Source: Gordonia polyisoprenivorans NBRC 16320 = JCM 10675 (GTDB lineage Bacteria; Actinomycetota; Actinomycetes; Mycobacteriales; Mycobacteriaceae). From it: 64,000 nt of DNA. Positions 1 through 7,399 of the stretch are shown one piece after another. Within the stretch, counting starts at the first letter, position 1; every line of letters starts with the position of its first letter. The translations under genes and the position numbers were made by a program. The notes under the pieces were generated by a model. It saw nothing but the letters and a program-made list of their open reading frames with translations. It did no database searches and had not been told where the DNA came from. Location of the stretch: assembly GCF_000241325.1 (NCBI RefSeq), contig NZ_BAEI01000057.1, positions 124,001-188,000 of the forward strand, read 5' to 3'.

Positions 1-663
1 ACCGGCCGGCACGCGGCGGTCTCCCCGGCCCCCGGGAGCGACAGTCCGGCCTACGCGGCGACCGGTCCGCCGGTTCCGCCGGCCCCGACCCCTCAAGGCC
101 CCGTCACAGAAGGCCCTGTCGCAGAACGCTCTGTCACAGAGGGCTCGACACCGGAAGGCCCCGACTCCGGCCGGGTCGTCGACCTGGCCGCCCGCCGACG
201 CAGACGAGCCGCAGCGCTGGCCGCCGCGGCGGTCGTCGTGGGCGTCGCGCTCGGTGCCGGGGTGCTGGTCGGACGCCAGACCGCTCCACAACCGGCGCCG
301 ACGACGTCGGCCGATCGCAACGTCCTCGACGTGTTGCAGGCGCCCGACGCGGTGGTCTCGGTCGCTCGGCTGGCCGACGATCACGGGGCGATGTCGGTGG
401 TCGCGTCGCGGACCCAGAACCGGGCCGTGGCGGTACTGCGTGATCAGCGCACACCGCTACCGTCGAATCGCACGTATCAGCTGTGGCTGGTCGGCGGCGC
501 CAATGCGCAGCCGGCATCGGCGGGCCTCGTTCCGGGCTCCGGGACGGCCGATCCCCTACTTATCGAGCGCATCGATAATTCTCAGGTTCTTGCCGTCACG
601 ATCGAGCCGGAGGGCGGGTCACCACAACCGACGACCGACATTCTCGCGCAGGTGTCACTGTGA
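1..663 (+). CDS. Anti-sigma-K factor RskA family protein, 5' end outside window
   Basis: The reading frame is open from base 1 to TGA at 661-663, so the start lies to the left of the window. The visible part has a Pro/Thr/Glu-rich linker, an Arg-rich stop-transfer patch (RRRRR), one transmembrane helix of Ala/Val/Gly residues at about nt 205-275, and an extracytoplasmic domain. That domain carries typical RskA C-terminal motifs: YQLWLVGG, the segment ending in SAGLVPG, and TIEPEGGSPQPTT. In this family the missing N-terminal domain binds an ECF sigma factor (SigK in mycobacteria) and the sensor domain is cleaved by regulated proteolysis. A sigma factor gene would be expected just upstream. 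The linker contains three degenerate 15-bp repeats. Family assignment is confident; the partner sigma factor is inferred. Confidence 0.85.
   Translation, partial: TGRHAAVSPAPGSDSPAYAATGPPVPPAPTPQGPVTEGPVAERSVTEGSTPEGPDSGRVVDLAARRRRRAAALAAAAVVVGVALGAGVLVGRQTAPQPAPTTSADRNVLDVLQAPDAVVSVARLADDHGAMSVVASRTQNRAVAVLRDQRTPLPSNRTYQLWLVGGANAQPASAGLVPGSGTADPLLIERIDNSQVLAVTIEPEGGSPQPTTDILAQVSL
103..147 (+). repeat. Three degenerate 15-bp tandem units in the RskA linker
   Basis: Units at 103-117, 118-132 and 133-147 each begin GTC(A/G)CAGA and encode the pentapeptide pattern V-(T/A)-E-(G/R)-(P/S). They sit in the cytoplasmic linker before the transmembrane helix. The 15-bp period matches repeats found in other genes of the window. 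Confidence 0.6.
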
Positions 664-700
664 TTCCCGGCCGCCACGACGTGCTACCCGGCTGACACGA

Positions 701-730
701 CGACCCCCGGACGCCATGGGCGCGGGGTCG
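701..730. terminator. Possible hairpin between convergent genes
   Basis: CGACCCC (701-707) and GGGGTCG (724-730) are inverted repeats in the gap between the convergent rskA and LuxR-type genes, with a smaller GCC/GGC pairing possible inside. There is no T-run. It could act as a bidirectional hairpin terminator; the stem is short, so support is weak. Confidence 0.3.
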
Positions 731-770
731 ACGTCGGTCGGTGGTACCGGGATTCAGGGTGTACCGGGGC

Positions 771-1217
771 TCACCAATCCTCGAGGCGGGTGATGCCGTC
801 CTGCAGCGCGCGTGCGAGTAGGTGCGTCTTCGTCGGTGCGGGGCGCCCGACGGCCGCATATTTCGCCCGGATTCGCGCCAGGTGGGTGCTCACGGTCGAT
901 GCCGCGATGAACAGCTGCTCGGCGGCCTCGTCCTTCGATTCGGCTGCCAACCAGGCGAGAAGGACCTCGACCTCGCGCGGCGAGAGCACCGGACGCCGGA
1001 TCGGTGCGGGCGCGGGCGCGGCGCTCGGCATGGCCGGGCGCATCGGTGGCCGGACCGGTGCGAGCGGACGCATCCTCAGATGCGAGCCCGGCGCGACCGG
1101 GGGCCGATAGTCGGCGATACGGGCCACCGAGGCTCGGAGGTCGCGGGGGTGACCGACCGGATGTCCGGGGGCCGGAAGGGGCATGGTGTCCGAAATATCG
1201 GAATGCGCGGTCGTCAC
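771..1217 (-). CDS. Small LuxR-type helix-turn-helix transcriptional regulator
   Basis: A 148-aa protein. The first ~75 residues are Pro/Ala/Arg-rich and probably disordered. The C-terminal ~70 residues form a GerE/LuxR DNA-binding domain (LSPREVEVLLAWLA, then IAASTVSTHLARIRAKY as the recognition helix). No receiver, PAS, GAF or ATPase sensor domain is visible, so it is a stand-alone HTH whose input signal cannot be read. I chose GTG at 1217 because GAGGA lies six bases upstream of it; another GTG at 1247 would add ten residues but lacks such a site. It converges on the anti-sigma factor gene and its target is unknown. Confidence 0.8.
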   Translation of the reverse strand: MTTAHSDISDTMPLPAPGHPVGHPRDLRASVARIADYRPPVAPGSHLRMRPLAPVRPPMRPAMPSAAPAPAPIRRPVLSPREVEVLLAWLAAESKDEAAEQLFIAASTVSTHLARIRAKYAAVGRPAPTKTHLLARALQDGITRLEDW

Positions 1218-1399
1218 CGTTGGTCCTCGTTTACTGTCAGGTACCACGGCTCACGCGCGGGGATCGCGCTCGCCGTTCGCACTGGGGTCCATCAACTCTT
1301 CACAGAGAATATTAAGGCTGCGTTCAGCAACCGAATAGTCCCAACATGGGGGACGTCGTTTGCAGATGCAAGGATTAAGCGATTCGTCAATCCGTGATC
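1218..1399. promoter_or_regulatory. AT-richer leader and promoter region of the LuxR-type gene
   Basis: About 180 bases upstream of the LuxR-type gene contain the lowest-GC sequence in this part of the window (around 1290-1385, including AATATTAA). This fits a promoter region, but I could not pick a convincing -35/-10 pair. No gene is supported here. Confidence 0.35.
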
Positions 1400-1621
1400 T
1401 CAGCGGGACACTGCACCACGGGCCCCCGCGCGTCCGGCCTCCCGTACGGCCTGCGCACGCGACGCATAGATCTCCCGCGCCGCGGGACGGATGATCGCGG
1501 CGAACAACGTCGCCATCAACAGCACTGCCACACGGCCGATCTCGGCGCCCGCCCCGCTCACGCCCCGAGGGCGCGGCGTTTTCCTCCGATCGGGTGGACC
1601 GATCAGGGCTCCGCCGGGCAC
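1400..1621 (-). CDS. Possible small single-pass membrane protein
   Basis: A 73-aa frame with GTG at 1621 and an alternative GTG at 1561 giving 53 aa. It encodes a basic Pro-rich N-terminus, one hydrophobic helix (IGRVAVLLMATLFAAII) and an Arg/Ala-rich amphipathic tail. Codon third positions are mostly G/C, as in real genes here. No strong ribosome binding site is placed correctly for either start, and I do not recognise a family. It would be divergent from the acetoacetate-decarboxylase-like gene, with the KstR-like palindrome between them. It could be a chance open frame. Confidence 0.35.
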   Translation of the reverse strand: MPGGALIGPPDRRKTPRPRGVSGAGAEIGRVAVLLMATLFAAIIRPAAREIYASRAQAVREAGRAGARGAVSR

Positions 1622-1653
1622 GCCGCCCGCGTAGGATCACCCCGATGCCAAAA

Positions 1654-1667
1654 TAGAACGTGTTCTA
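1654..1667. promoter_or_regulatory. KstR-like operator
   Basis: TAGAACGTGTTCTA is a perfect inverted repeat (TAGAAC, 2-nt spacer, GTTCTA) and fits the published KstR consensus TnnAACnnGTTnnA at every fixed position. It ends 32 bases before the ATG of the acetoacetate-decarboxylase-family gene, where a TetR-type repressor of sterol and lipid catabolism genes would block the promoter. The regulator itself is not in the window. Confidence 0.65.
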
Positions 1668-1699
1668 GAATTGATCCGGAGCGAGGCGAGGAACCGACC

Positions 1700-2482
1700 A
1701 TGACGCACCCTTCCCGACATGACGTACTGGGCTCGACGGTGACGATGCCGGTCGAGATCCGGCGGGCCCGCTGCTTCGTCGCGGGCTTCACCGCCGACGC
1801 GAGGGCGATGCAGGCCGCGATCGATGCCGCGGGCGACACTCGCGGTGCGTTGGCGCCGTTGCGGATTCGTCGCGGCCGGGGCATGTGCATGCTGGTCTTC
1901 GTCGACTACATCGACGGCGATCTCGGTCCCTACAACGAATTCGGGGTGTGCTTCCTCGTCGATCCGACCACGACCGACGACGCCCCCGGCCCCGGGGATT
2001 CCCGGTCTGGCGGTTCCTGGTCCGGGTTGCGGTCGCTGTTCGCCGGCGACGCCCGGGCCCTGATCCATCGGCTGCCGGTCGACGGTGAGTTCACCCTCGC
2101 CGCCGGACGCGGGATCTGGGGATTCCCGAAGATTCTCGCCGACTTCGACGTCGACCACGAGTCGGCGACCCGGCACGGCCGGGTGAGCGTCGACGGTCGG
2201 CTGATCGCCGACCTCACCGTCAAATCGGGGGTACCGATGCCGGCGTCCTCGGTGGAGACCACGCTGCATGCTTACTCGCAGCTCGACGGCACGCTGCGGA
2301 TGACGCCGTGGCGACTGCGATCGATCAGCGGCACCCGGACCCGACTCGGCGGCGCCCGCCTGCACCTCGGCGACCACGAGATCGCCGACGAACTGCGCTC
2401 CCTCGGCCTGTCGCGGCACGCGCTCATGACGACGTCGGTCCGCAGCCTCGCCATGACCTTCGACGACGCCGAGGTCATCTGA
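1700..2482 (+). CDS. Acetoacetate decarboxylase-family protein
   Basis: A 260-aa protein. ATG at 1700 follows a GCGAGGAA ribosome binding site; an in-frame start about 300 bases earlier would run through the operator and is rejected. The motif GRGIWGFPKILADF matches the active-site segment of acetoacetate decarboxylases, in which the lysine of PK forms a Schiff base with the substrate. The neighbouring second lysine of the classical enzyme (PKK) is Ile here. Members lacking it often perform reactions other than acetoacetate decarboxylation, so the substrate is open. The KstR-like site upstream suggests a role in sterol or related lipid catabolism. Confidence 0.75.
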   Translation: MTHPSRHDVLGSTVTMPVEIRRARCFVAGFTADARAMQAAIDAAGDTRGALAPLRIRRGRGMCMLVFVDYIDGDLGPYNEFGVCFLVDPTTTDDAPGPGDSRSGGSWSGLRSLFAGDARALIHRLPVDGEFTLAAGRGIWGFPKILADFDVDHESATRHGRVSVDGRLIADLTVKSGVPMPASSVETTLHAYSQLDGTLRMTPWRLRSISGTRTRLGGARLHLGDHEIADELRSLGLSRHALMTTSVRSLAMTFDDAEVI

Positions 2483-2603
2483 GCGACTCCGGTGAGCGGG
2501 ACGACCGCGCGAGCCGGGGATCCGGCGAAACGAATCCGTAGACTGGCGGGGTCGTCCCAGCCCCGGTCGCCGACAGCCGCGACCGTCCCCAGCCAGTCAG
2601 GCG

Positions 2604-3650
2604 GTGTCGCACGTGAGCAATCTCGAAGCCCAGCCGGCGGAAGTCGAATGCCGAACCGTCGCCCAGAACTCGGTCGCCCAGACCTCGTCGGACGAGAAAC
2701 GGGGCCGATTGCGGGCCGAGGTACTCACCGCCCGTGACGTCCCCCTCGGCGGCCCACGTGCGATGACGGTCCACCGAACCGTGCCCCAGCGCAGCCGATC
2801 GTTGATCGGTGCCTGGTGTTTCGCCGACCACTACGGCCCCGACGACGTCTCGGTCACCGGCGGAATGGACGTGCCACCGCATCCGCACACCGGATTGCAA
2901 ACGGCGAGTTGGTTGTTCACCGGCGAGATCGAACACCGCGACACGATGGGCAATCATGCGATGGTCCGGCCGGGCGAGCTCAACCTGATGACCGCGGGGC
3001 ACGGCATCGCCCACACCGAGGTGTCCACCCCCGACACCACGGTGCTCCACGGCGTGCAGCTGTGGATCGCGCTGCCCGCCGACGCCGTGGACACGCCACG
3101 GGATTTCGCGCACTACGCGCCGCCGCTGGTCACCGTCGGTGAGGTCACCGCGCGTGTCTTCCTCGGTGAGCTGCTCGGCAGCACCTCCCCCGTGCACACC
3201 TTCACACCGCTCCTCGGCGCCGAACTCCATTTACCGGCAGGCGCGGAGATCACCCTCGACGTTCGCGAAGACTTCGAACACGGATTCCTCGTCGACTCCG
3301 GAAGCGTCGACATCGTCGACTCCACCGCCCCCACCATCGAACGCACCCAACTCGGGTACGTCGGACTCGGCGCGAGCACCATCACTCTGCGCAACCGCGC
3401 CGAGGGCGCAGCGCGCATCGTGGTCCTCGGCGGCGCACCGCTGAACGAGGACATCGTGATGTGGTGGAACTTCATCGGGCGCAGCCACGACGACATCGTC
3501 GCCTTCCGCGAGGAGTGGATGGCGCACAGTGAGCGCTTCGGTCAGGTGCAGGGGTACACCGGTGAGATCCAGCACCTGCCCGCCCCCACCCTCCCCGGTA
3601 CGCGCCTGCGGGCGCGGGAGAACGCGCCGGGGCGGGCCCGGGAGGGGTGA
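2604..3650 (+). CDS. Pirin-family cupin protein
   Basis: A 348-aa bicupin protein. The N-terminal cupin carries the metal-binding signature PPHPHTGLQTASWLFTGE followed by GHGIAHTE, with the His and Glu residues that bind Fe(II) in pirins. The C-terminal half has the usual pirin ending (GGAPLNEDIVMWWNFIGRS, then RFG). Pirins act as redox-responsive iron proteins or quercetinase-like dioxygenases, and no single function can be assigned from sequence. GTG at 2604 is used; GTG at 2613 is equally possible. It stands alone on the plus strand and ends 20 bases from the convergent FMN reductase gene. Confidence 0.85.
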   Translation: MSHVSNLEAQPAEVECRTVAQNSVAQTSSDEKRGRLRAEVLTARDVPLGGPRAMTVHRTVPQRSRSLIGAWCFADHYGPDDVSVTGGMDVPPHPHTGLQTASWLFTGEIEHRDTMGNHAMVRPGELNLMTAGHGIAHTEVSTPDTTVLHGVQLWIALPADAVDTPRDFAHYAPPLVTVGEVTARVFLGELLGSTSPVHTFTPLLGAELHLPAGAEITLDVREDFEHGFLVDSGSVDIVDSTAPTIERTQLGYVGLGASTITLRNRAEGAARIVVLGGAPLNEDIVMWWNFIGRSHDDIVAFREEWMAHSERFGQVQGYTGEIQHLPAPTLPGTRLRARENAPGRAREG

Positions 3651-3669
3651 ACGCGGGAAGGGTGAGCGC

Positions 3670-4317
3670 TCAGGTGCCGAGCAGCCGCGCGAAGTTCGCG
3701 ATACCTGCGGACTCGGCGGCGGTGTCGTTCTGGCTGTCATTGTCGGACAACGCATCCGCGAACGCCCGGGACTGCTGTTTGCCACTCTCGAGCAGGGCCG
3801 CGAGTTCCCGTGCGGCGCGGTCGATCCGATCACCGAGGGTGGTGGTGTCACCGGAGCCGCCCGCCCAATCCTCGGCGGAGGCATAGACCCCCGTGGGCAC
3901 CACGATCATGCGCAGGTAGCCGAACAGCGGGCGCAGCGCGTGGTCGAGCACCATCGAATGCCGTGGGCTTCCACCGGTCGCGGCGATCAGGACCGGCGTG
4001 GCCGCCATCTCGTCGACGTCCACGAGATCGAAGAACGTCTTGAACAGACCCGAGTAGGACGCATTGAAGACCGGGGTGGCGACGATCAGGGCATCGGCAC
4101 CCTGCACGGTGTCGATGGCCGCGCGAGCAGCGCCGGTGGCAAAGCCCGCGGCCATCGACCGGCCGAGGTCGACGGCGAGGTCGCGGAGATCGATTGTCGT
4201 TGTCTGCACCCGGTTTTCACCCAGCGCACCGGTCACCGCCGAGACGAGCCGGTCGACGAGCATCCTCGTCGACGACGGCTCGCCGAGCCCGGCATTGACC
4301 GCGACCAGTCGGATCAT
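3670..4317 (-). CDS. NAD(P)H-dependent FMN reductase, CE1759-type partner of a luciferase-like monooxygenase
   Basis: A 215-aa flavodoxin-fold protein (MIRLVAVNAGLGEPSSTRML at the N-terminus, then ATPVFNASYSGLFKTFFDL and ATGGSPRHSMVLDHALRPLFGYLR). It should reduce FMN and supply FMNH2 to the monooxygenase encoded just upstream. The two genes overlap by four bases (ATGA), so they are translationally coupled. The pairing matches the CE1758/CE1759 two-component systems of corynebacteria and relatives. The oxidised substrate is unknown. Confidence 0.85.
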   Translation of the reverse strand: MIRLVAVNAGLGEPSSTRMLVDRLVSAVTGALGENRVQTTTIDLRDLAVDLGRSMAAGFATGAARAAIDTVQGADALIVATPVFNASYSGLFKTFFDLVDVDEMAATPVLIAATGGSPRHSMVLDHALRPLFGYLRMIVVPTGVYASAEDWAGGSGDTTTLGDRIDRAARELAALLESGKQQSRAFADALSDNDSQNDTAAESAGIANFARLLGT

Positions 4318-5438
4318 GCCTGCACCTCGTGTTCCTGTATCTCGTCTTCCTCATCGGCGTGCACCGCGGCATCACGCGCCGCCACCAGCGAGGCGTGTGT
4401 CGGCGCGTCCGGGACCTCTGCGGGACGCCCCTCGGCGAATCCCTGACGCAATTCCGGCAGGACCGCGCCGAGTTCGTCGAGTTGTTCGAGGACGGTTTTC
4501 AGCGGCAGACCCGCGTGGTCGATGAGGAACAGCTGGCGCTGGTAGTCGCCGAAGGTGTTGCGGAACGACAGTGTGCGGTCGACGAATTCGGCCGGGCTGC
4601 CCACCGTCAGCGGGGTCTCCCGACTGAAATCCTCCAACGATGGACCGTGCCCGTAGACCGGCGCGTTGTCGAAGTACGGCCGGAATTCGCGGACCGCGTC
4701 CTGGGAGTTCTTGCGAATGAAGAACTGTCCGCCCAGCCCGACGATCGCCTGGTTGGCGTTGCCGTGGCCGTAGTGCTCGTAGCGTTCACGATAGAAGTCG
4801 ATCAGACGCTGGAAATGCTCTGCGGGCCAGAAGATGTGGTTCGCGAAGAAGCCGTCACCGTAGTACGCGGCCTGCTCGGCGATCTCGGGGCTGCGGATCG
4901 ACCCGTGCCACACGAACGGCGCAACACCGTCGAGGGGGCGGGGCGTCGAGGTGAACGACGTCAGCGGGGTGCGGAACTTGCCCTCCCAGTCGAGCACCTC
5001 CTCGGTCCAGAGCCGGTGCAGCAGATGATAATTCTCGATCGCGAGCGGAATACCCTGCCGGATGTCCTTGCCGAACCACGGATAGACCGGGCCGGTGTTG
5101 CCACGGCCGAGCATCAGATCCACCCGCCCGTCGGCGAGGTGTTGGAGCATCGCGAAATCCTCGGCGATCTTCACCGGATCGTTGGTGGTGATCAAGGTGG
5201 TGGCCGTCGACAGATTCAGCGTCGAGGTCTGTGCCGCGATGTAGGCCAGCGTCGTCGTCGGCGACGACGAGAAGAACGGCGGGTTGTGGTGCTCACCGAG
5301 TGCGAAGACATCGAGTCCGATGTCCTCGGCCTTCTTGGCGATCTCGACGATGGCCTTGATGCGCTCGTGCTCGGTGGGAACAACTCCCGTGGTCGGGTCC
5401 ACCGTGATGTCGCTGACGCTGAAGAGTCCGAATTGCAT
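4314..5438 (-). CDS. Luciferase-like (LLM class) FMN-dependent monooxygenase, CE1758-type
   Basis: A 374-aa TIM-barrel flavin monooxygenase. It starts MQFGLFSVSDITVDPTTG and carries GLDVFALGEHHNPPF, TTNDPVKIAEDFAMLQHLADGRVDLMLGRGN and VWHGSIRSPEIAEQAAYYGDGFFAN, all typical of bacterial luciferase-like oxidoreductases using reduced FMN and O2. It is the first gene of a two-gene operon with its FMN reductase. A perfect 24-bp palindrome 37 bases upstream of the ATG suggests repression by a dimeric regulator. The C-terminus is an acidic tail (HADEEDEIQEHEVQA). Confidence 0.85.
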   Translation of the reverse strand: MQFGLFSVSDITVDPTTGVVPTEHERIKAIVEIAKKAEDIGLDVFALGEHHNPPFFSSSPTTTLAYIAAQTSTLNLSTATTLITTNDPVKIAEDFAMLQHLADGRVDLMLGRGNTGPVYPWFGKDIRQGIPLAIENYHLLHRLWTEEVLDWEGKFRTPLTSFTSTPRPLDGVAPFVWHGSIRSPEIAEQAAYYGDGFFANHIFWPAEHFQRLIDFYRERYEHYGHGNANQAIVGLGGQFFIRKNSQDAVREFRPYFDNAPVYGHGPSLEDFSRETPLTVGSPAEFVDRTLSFRNTFGDYQRQLFLIDHAGLPLKTVLEQLDELGAVLPELRQGFAEGRPAEVPDAPTHASLVAARDAAVHADEEDEIQEHEVQA

Positions 5439-5474
5439 GTCGCGCCTCCTGGGGTTTCGGGACTGTCATCCAGC

Positions 5475-5498
5475 TTAACCGGACCATGGTCCGGTTAA
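5475..5498. promoter_or_regulatory. Perfect 24-bp palindrome, probable repressor operator
   Basis: TTAACCGGACCA is followed directly by its exact reverse complement TGGTCCGGTTAA. It lies 37 bases upstream of the monooxygenase start and 89 bases upstream of the divergent lipoprotein start. Uninterrupted palindromes of this size in a divergent promoter gap are typical TetR-family operators. No adjacent regulator gene is present. Confidence 0.6.
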
Positions 5499-5586
5499 TT
5501 CCGGACACCGGATGACCCGTCTTCCGGGCACGCTGACCTGGGTGAGTTAGTGTGGGCTTACCCGATCCTCGATGGGAGTCAGAATC

Positions 5587-6093
5587 ATGAAGCTTCGGAA
5601 GTCCGTTGCCGCGGCCGCCCTGGCCGGTGCCGCCGTCTTCACCGTTGCCGCCTGCTCGAGCAGCGACGACAACGCCTCCACCACGACCGCGAGCACCTCG
5701 GCGGCCACGAGCGCCGAATCCAGCGCCGCGGAATCCTCCGGCAGCGACGCACCCGCTCCCGCAGATCTCGACAACGCCGCGGCTCAGGCCATCCTGGACA
5801 AGGCGCTGAACCCCGACACCTCCAGCACCGATCTCGACGCCGTCGTCGACACCAGCAGCCCGCTGACCAAGCCCGCGATCCAGGCCTTCGCCAAGGGCTC
5901 CAAGCAGATGGGTTACACCTACAAGGTCACCAAGGTCAGCGGCGACGGCAACGATGCCGCTCTGGTGACCTTCGATGTCGGCGGCGCACACTCCGCCAGC
6001 GGCCTGCAGATGAAGTTCGTCAAGGTCGACGGAAGCTGGAAGCTCTCCGGGGACGCGGTGACCTTCCTGCAGTCGATGGCCGGCGGTCACTGA
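5587..6093 (+). CDS. MTB12-like secreted lipoprotein
   Basis: A 168-aa protein from ATG 5587 (GGGAG nine bases upstream); an earlier in-frame ATG at 5572 has a poorer site. The signal peptide MKLRKSVAAAALAGAAVFTVAAC ends in a lipobox (VAAC), so the mature protein should be lipid-anchored at Cys23. A Ser/Thr/Ala linker follows, then a ~110-residue domain ending VKVDGSWKLSGDAVTFLQSM. That ending matches the C-terminal domain of mycobacterial low-molecular-weight antigen MTB12 (CFP-2). Function is unknown; the family is surface-exposed or secreted in Mycobacteriales. A strong hairpin follows the stop. Confidence 0.8.
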   Translation: MKLRKSVAAAALAGAAVFTVAACSSSDDNASTTTASTSAATSAESSAAESSGSDAPAPADLDNAAAQAILDKALNPDTSSTDLDAVVDTSSPLTKPAIQAFAKGSKQMGYTYKVTKVSGDGNDAALVTFDVGGAHSASGLQMKFVKVDGSWKLSGDAVTFLQSMAGGH

Positions 6094-6112
6094 CCTCCGA
6101 CAACGTACTCCC

Positions 6113-6146
6113 GAGCGCCGCACCGGAAGCCTCCGGTGCGGCGCTC
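6113..6146 (+). terminator. Strong hairpin terminator after the lipoprotein gene
   Basis: GAGCGCCGCACCGG (6113-6126) pairs perfectly with CCGGTGCGGCGCTC (6133-6146) across a 6-nt loop, starting 20 bases after the lipoprotein stop. There is no U-tract, as is common for actinobacterial hairpin terminators. Confidence 0.7.
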
Positions 6147-6251
6147 CTGCATCTGCGACCGGCGTAGCGGTGACCGGATTGCCCGACGTGAGGACCGGTA
6201 GCATGGCAGAACCCGGTGACTGCCGGGACATCGATGCCGAGGGAGGGCGCT

Positions 6252-6803
6252 GTGCGAACCGATCAGGTCACCCGTCCGATCGTGCCCGCGGTGACCGATC
6301 GTCATGTGCGCTGGCCTGAGGTCAACGATCTGGTCGACGAGTCTGTGGAACCCGGGACCCCGCATCCCGAAACACCGGACCACGAAACACCGGACTTCGA
6401 GAACCCGCTCTTCGAGGTCCCGAGCGCCCGGAGCGATGTCATGGACGGGCCGCTGCCGCCGATCGGCGACCTGTGGGGTCGGGCCGAACTCGATCCGATC
6501 CCCGAGCTCCGAACATCGGGCGTCGGACCTGTCGTCTATCCGCGTGGACGCACCGCTCCGGCGGCAACCGCAGCGGTGGTGTGCGGCGTCGCCTCGGTTC
6601 CGCTGACCCTGGCACTCGGCATCGGTGGGGTGCTGGGCATACTGGCGATCATCCTGGGAGTGACCGCGGTACGCACGATCCGGCGAACACCGGGCATGCG
6701 TGGCACCGGTCGCGCGGTGGCGTCGATCGTGATGGGGACGGGCAGTGCCCTGGTCGGGCTACCGATTCTCGCGCTCGTCCTGATGGTCGGCTCGCTGCTG
6801 TAG
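6252..6803 (+). CDS. DUF4190-type two-helix membrane protein
   Basis: A 183-aa protein from GTG 6252, chosen because GGGAGGG lies about six bases upstream; starts at 6216 and 6234 are possible. The N-terminal ~100 residues are acidic and Pro/Thr-rich with 15-bp coding repeats. The C-terminal ~85 residues hold two hydrophobic helices (AATAAVVCGVASVPLTLALGIGGVLGILAIILGV, and IVMGTGSALVGLPILALVLMV) joined by a short Arg-rich loop, the arrangement of DUF4190 proteins. No enzymatic function is apparent; it probably sits in the plasma membrane. Confidence 0.7.
   Translation: MRTDQVTRPIVPAVTDRHVRWPEVNDLVDESVEPGTPHPETPDHETPDFENPLFEVPSARSDVMDGPLPPIGDLWGRAELDPIPELRTSGVGPVVYPRGRTAPAATAAVVCGVASVPLTLALGIGGVLGILAIILGVTAVRTIRRTPGMRGTGRAVASIVMGTGSALVGLPILALVLMVGSLL
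6369..6413 (+). repeat. 15-bp tandem units in the DUF4190 gene
   Basis: Units at 6369-6383 and 6384-6398 share GAAACACCGGAC and a more diverged unit follows at 6399-6413. They encode an ETPD-type acidic repeat in the cytoplasmic N-terminal region. Confidence 0.6.
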
Positions 6804-6853
6804 ACCCTGCCGCGCGGCGCACGAGCCCGCGCCGTGTTCTCGGACCGGAGCGA

Positions 6854-7159
6854 TCAGCCGGCGACGCGCAGGTGTCCGACCGTGGGCTCGAGATGCCGGC
6901 CCAGCCACGCGACCACCTGGTCGATGTTGCGGCCCTGCTCATCGGGATCGGAGATCTCGGCCAGCGCCGGAACCGAGTGGAGCACGGCCGCGTAGAAAGC
7001 CGCCTCGCGCGACATACCGTGTTGCGCCATGACCACCTCGAAGGAGTCGAGCGCCTGGTCGAGCTCGCCGTAGGTCACCATGTGCCCACCGAAGCGCACG
7101 GCCGGCAACGACGGCGTCATGTCTGCCCTGTCGCGGATGTCCTGCAGTAGTTCATTCAT
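6854..7159 (-). CDS. 101-aa stand-alone protein resembling the N-terminal segment of an adenylation domain
   Basis: ATG 7159 has a strong site (GTGGGGGAG) six bases upstream. The segment LPAVRFGGHMVTYGELDQAL resembles the opening of NRPS A domains (for example AVVCGDRRVTYAEF in the neighbouring NRPS), but the protein then departs from the A-domain pattern and ends after ~55 more residues. It has none of the ATP-binding or catalytic motifs, so it cannot be an enzyme of that family. It lies downstream of the NRPS-MbtH operon, beyond its terminator and in the same orientation. Similar short A-like segments occur at the first NRPS protein junction, so a docking or regulatory role is possible. Function unknown. 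Confidence 0.7.
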   Translation of the reverse strand: MNELLQDIRDRADMTPSLPAVRFGGHMVTYGELDQALDSFEVVMAQHGMSREAAFYAAVLHSVPALAEISDPDEQGRNIDQVVAWLGRHLEPTVGHLRVAG

Positions 7160-7399
7160 GTGACACTCCCCCACCCGGCTGACTTGATTCATGGTCATCA
7201 CCCTTCGATCAACCTCCCCGTCGACCGAGGGCTCTTGCAATCAAGCATCGATTGCTGCGTAACGATATGGGTACCTTACCGCTTGAAATGTGGCGGATTA
7301 CACACAGAAACTGGTAACGCCCACAACAACTACGGTATATCCGTCAACAGAAACGATAGAGCTTGTGACACATGGGGTCTATGAGGTTTCTGGGTCTGA
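7160..7399. other. Intergenic gap upstream of the 101-aa protein
   Basis: About 240 bases, markedly more AT-rich than the surroundings, between the NRPS operon terminator and the 101-aa gene. It probably carries that gene's own promoter on the minus strand. A TTGACG hexamer is present at about 7335-7345 on the minus strand but lacks a clear -10 partner. No gene is supported here. Confidence 0.4.

Noticed and set aside
1251-1640. Minus-strand frame of 129 codons
   Set aside because: It is low complexity and Arg-rich, spans the AT-rich promoter region of the LuxR-type gene and has no family resemblance.
1394-1699. N-terminal extension of the decarboxylase-like protein to an upstream ATG
   Set aside because: It would place the KstR-like operator inside the coding region, and the ATG at 1700 has its own ribosome binding site and begins the conserved part.
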